Shown piece after piece: positions 62,227 to 64,000 of a stretch of 64,000 nucleotides of DNA. Origin of the DNA: Nesterenkonia xinjiangensis (lineage in GTDB: Bacteria > Actinomycetota > Actinomycetes > Actinomycetales > Micrococcaceae); NCBI RefSeq assembly GCF_013410745.1, contig NZ_JACCFY010000001.1, positions 2,232,001 through 2,296,000 of the forward strand, in the 5' to 3' direction. Under the pieces are notes generated by a model. That model saw only the letters and a list, made by a program, of their open reading frames with translations, did not search any database and was not told where the DNA came from. The stretch's first letter is position 1; every line of letters starts with the position of its first letter. Position numbers and translations under genes: made by a program.

Positions 62227-62733
62227 ATGAGTACCCCTGCCACTCAGCACCTCGACGACGACGGCGCGCGCCCCCTGTACTCCGCCGCCGTGGTCAATAT
62301 CGGAGGCACCTCGGGGCGCGTCTGGGCCGAGGGCGGGCCGTCGCTGCCCACCGCCTCACCGTTCGACACGGATCGTCCGACGGGGTCGAACGGGAGCTCT
62401 GAAGTGGGCGCCGATCCCGAGCAGCTGCTCGGCATGGCCTGGAGCACCTGCCTCAACGCCACCCTGGAGGTCGTGCTGGCCGAGGCCGGCATCGAGGCGC
62501 GCTGCACCGTGCGGGTCGACGTCGACCTCCACCGTGAGCCGTCCGGAGCGGGCTATCGGTTCGTCCCCCGCGCCGTCGCCGCTGTGGAGGGGATGAGCCC
62601 GGATCAGGCCCGCCCGCATGTGGCGGCGGCCCACGCCCGGTGCCCCGTCTCGAAGCTGCTCACCGGAGTTCCAGGGGCGCCGGCGCACCCGCCGGTGCAG
62701 GTGGCGGAATTCTCTGCGCCCGCCCCGCGTTGA
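62227..62733 (+). CDS. OsmC/Ohr-family peroxiredoxin
   Basis: The 168-residue protein has the Ohr pattern: SAAVVNIGGTSGRVWAEGG, DPEQLLGMAWSTCLNATLEV with the peroxidatic Cys, and VAAAHARCPVSKLLTG with the resolving Cys. It reduces organic hydroperoxides in the cytoplasm, usually with lipoyl or mycothiol-type reductants. TAGCAT (62215-62220) ends six bases before the ATG and there is no Shine-Dalgarno site, so the mRNA is probably leaderless. No OhrR regulator is seen beside it. Confidence 0.88.
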   Translation: MSTPATQHLDDDGARPLYSAAVVNIGGTSGRVWAEGGPSLPTASPFDTDRPTGSNGSSEVGADPEQLLGMAWSTCLNATLEVVLAEAGIEARCTVRVDVDLHREPSGAGYRFVPRAVAAVEGMSPDQARPHVAAAHARCPVSKLLTGVPGAPAHPPVQVAEFSAPAPR

Positions 62734-62833
62734 GACGGGGCGTGGACTCACCAGCACTGACCCGGGCGCGAGACCTGCCCGCACAGGCGAATCGCCCAGC
62801 CGATGGACGGGGCCCTCGGGCAGGGCGCCCCCG

Positions 62834-63580
62834 ATGATCGAGCTCCAACACGTCACCAAGACCTACCGGCGCCGAGGGGCCGGACGCGGCGGCCCCGAGC
62901 TCCACGCCCTGCGGGGCATCGACCTCACCATCCAGGATGAGGAGATGTTCGGCGTCGTCGGCGAATCCGGGTCGGGGAAGTCCTCCCTGCTGCGGATGAT
63001 CAACCACCTCGAGGCGCCCACGGCAGGCCGCGTGCTGGTGGACGGGGTCGACCTCGCCGCGCTCAGCCCGCGGGCCCGGCGTGCCCGACGCCGCCGCATC
63101 GGCATGGTCTTCCAGCAGTTCAACCTGCTGGCCAACAAGACCGTCTTCGACAACGCCGCCCTGCCGCTGCGCCTGCAGCGCCGCCGAGAGCGGGACCGGG
63201 TGATGCAGATGTTGGACTTCGTGAACATGGCCGATCACGCGCACAAACACCCCAGCCTGCTCAGCGGCGGGGAGAAGCAGCGGGTGGCCATCGCCCGGGC
63301 GCTGGTGACCGAGCCGGGAATCCTGCTCTGCGACGAGCCCACCTCCGCCCTGGACGACCACCACACCGAAGAGGTCATGGAGATCCTCGGCCAGATCCGG
63401 CGCGAGCTGCGCACCACGATCGTGCTGGTCAGCCACGAGCTCGACGTCATCAAGGCCTCCTGCGACCGAGCGGCCGTGCTGGAGCGGGGTCGGCTCACCG
63501 CGGTGGCCGACGTCGTCGCCCCGCCGCCGCGGGAAGCCTTCGCCACCTACGCCGAACGAGCCCAGAGGTACCTCGCATGA
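62834..63580 (+). CDS. ABC importer ATP-binding protein, MetN-like without NIL domain
   Basis: The 248-residue ATPase has Walker A GESGSGKSS, Q-loop MVFQQFNLLANKTVFDN, signature LLSGGEKQR, Walker B ILLCDEPTSALD and switch VLVSHELDVI. FNLL..KTVFDNAALPL is typical of methionine importers. The family's C-terminal methionine-sensing NIL domain (about 90 residues) is missing; the protein ends soon after the switch. The ATG at 62834 (MIELQHVTKTY) is the normal start. It overlaps the permease start (ATGA). Confidence 0.85.
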   Translation: MIELQHVTKTYRRRGAGRGGPELHALRGIDLTIQDEEMFGVVGESGSGKSSLLRMINHLEAPTAGRVLVDGVDLAALSPRARRARRRRIGMVFQQFNLLANKTVFDNAALPLRLQRRRERDRVMQMLDFVNMADHAHKHPSLLSGGEKQRVAIARALVTEPGILLCDEPTSALDDHHTEEVMEILGQIRRELRTTIVLVSHELDVIKASCDRAAVLERGRLTAVADVVAPPPREAFATYAERAQRYLA

Positions 63581-64000
63581 TCGGGGAAGGCATGATCGGG
63601 GGCGCCCTGACGGCCCAGGGGAGCGGCGAGGGGATCCTCGCCGAGGTCGCTGGCTCCTTCGACGAGCTCACCGCCAGCCTGGGTGCGTATCGCGGGGAGA
63701 TGCTCCAGGCCATCTGGGAGACCGGGCTGATGCTGGGCAACTCGCTGCTGGCCGCGGTGCTGCTGGGGCTGCCGATCGGCACGTGGATGTACCTCTCCCG
63801 GAGGAACGGGCCGCAGCCCCGCCACGGGCTCTACGCCGTGCTCAACGGCTATGTCAACGTGGTCCGCTCCGTGCCGTTCCTGCTGTTCGTGGTCGCACTG
63901 ATCCCGTTCACCCGCTGGCTCGTCGGGACCTCCTTCGGCACCACCGCGGCTTCGGTGCCGCTGGCCTTCGTCGCGGTGGCGCTCTATGCCCGCTGGGTGG
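63577..64000 (+). CDS. ABC importer permease, MetI-like, 3' end cut by the window
   Basis: An ATG overlaps the ATPase stop as ATGA, and the frame stays open to the end of the window (141 codons). Residues read MIGEGMIGGAL, then an amphipathic start and the first helices: ETGLMLGNSLLAAVLLGLPI, GLYAVLNGYVNVVRSVPFLL. NVVRSVPFLLFVVALIP is the conserved MetI/BPD_transp_1 stretch. It would form the channel of a methionine-type importer; the substrate-binding protein should lie beyond the window. Confidence 0.85.
   Translation, partial: MIGEGMIGGALTAQGSGEGILAEVAGSFDELTASLGAYRGEMLQAIWETGLMLGNSLLAAVLLGLPIGTWMYLSRRNGPQPRHGLYAVLNGYVNVVRSVPFLLFVVALIPFTRWLVGTSFGTTAASVPLAFVAVALYARWV

Noticed and set aside
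1-64000. CRISPR arrays, tRNA or rRNA genes, prophage or insertion sequences
   Set aside because: No regularly spaced repeats, cloverleaf with TTCGAAT-like arm, or transposase/integrase motif was seen on either strand.

Overview
This is a high-GC window in which nearly every base is assigned to a gene. It points to an actinomycete of the order Micrococcales, probably Micrococcaceae or a relative. The reasons are the composition, the many ATGA/GTGA start-stop overlaps, the frequent GTG/TTG starts, a cysteine-free rpmB-rpmG-rpsN operon, a CopC plus CopD-CtaG copper module, and at least eight genes whose start codon lies 6-7 nt after a TAnnnT -10 hexamer with no Shine-Dalgarno site (leaderless mRNAs). 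The genus cannot be fixed from sequence alone. No rRNA, tRNA, CRISPR array, transposase or phage gene was seen.

Region 1 (1-10 kb) is mostly housekeeping. It holds the 3' part of an FAD/Fe-S 2-hydroxyacid dehydrogenase, a Pif1-like helicase with a degenerate exonuclease-like segment and a BRCT domain, a divergent EamA exporter/LysR pair, a thiolase, the alternative zinc-free ribosomal proteins L28, L33 and S14, and a NUDIX hydrolase.

Region 2 (10-25.5 kb) looks like a beta-galactomannan or manno-oligosaccharide locus. A GH36 alpha-galactosidase diverges from an operon of GH2 beta-mannosidase, a BadF-type sugar kinase, ManA and a complete peptide/oligosaccharide ABC importer (lipoprotein, two permeases, two ATPases). 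It ends in a LacI-like protein without a DNA-binding domain and a divergent ROK regulator. The pathway would be: import; removal of Gal and Man units; Man to Man-6-P by the kinase; Man-6-P to Fru-6-P by ManA.

Region 3 (25.6-46.4 kb) holds an ASCH-domain protein, pyruvate carboxylase, a short HU protein, a copper/cytochrome-oxidase module (membrane protein, CopC, CopD-CtaG, lipoprotein, thioredoxin-NHL protein), a DAACS symporter, an ABC-2 exporter, an AraC/nitrilase divergent pair, a DesK-like two-component system and a flavodoxin.

Region 4 (46.5-62.1 kb) is a carbohydrate island with two leftward operons. The first is TRAP transporter dctP-dctQ-dctM, an SDR, a TIM-barrel isomerase and a split transketolase, probably controlled by the FCD-type GntR protein next to it through a repeated GTCAACTGTC(A/G)AC operator. 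The second is an erythritol/L-threitol dehydrogenase, an MFS carrier, a DhaK-DhaL erythrulose kinase, an RpiB-like erythrulose-4-phosphate isomerase and a DthD-like SDR, diverging from a SorC-type regulator. Together they form an apparent tetritol route to erythrose-4-phosphate. The TRAP operon may feed it or may serve another short sugar.

Region 5 (62.1-64 kb) has an Ohr/OsmC peroxidase and the start of a methionine-type ABC importer, cut by the window end. Three related hairpin repeats with covarying arms (46.4, 54.2 and 62.1 kb) and one unrelated 75-bp palindrome (26.2 kb) are the main non-coding signals.
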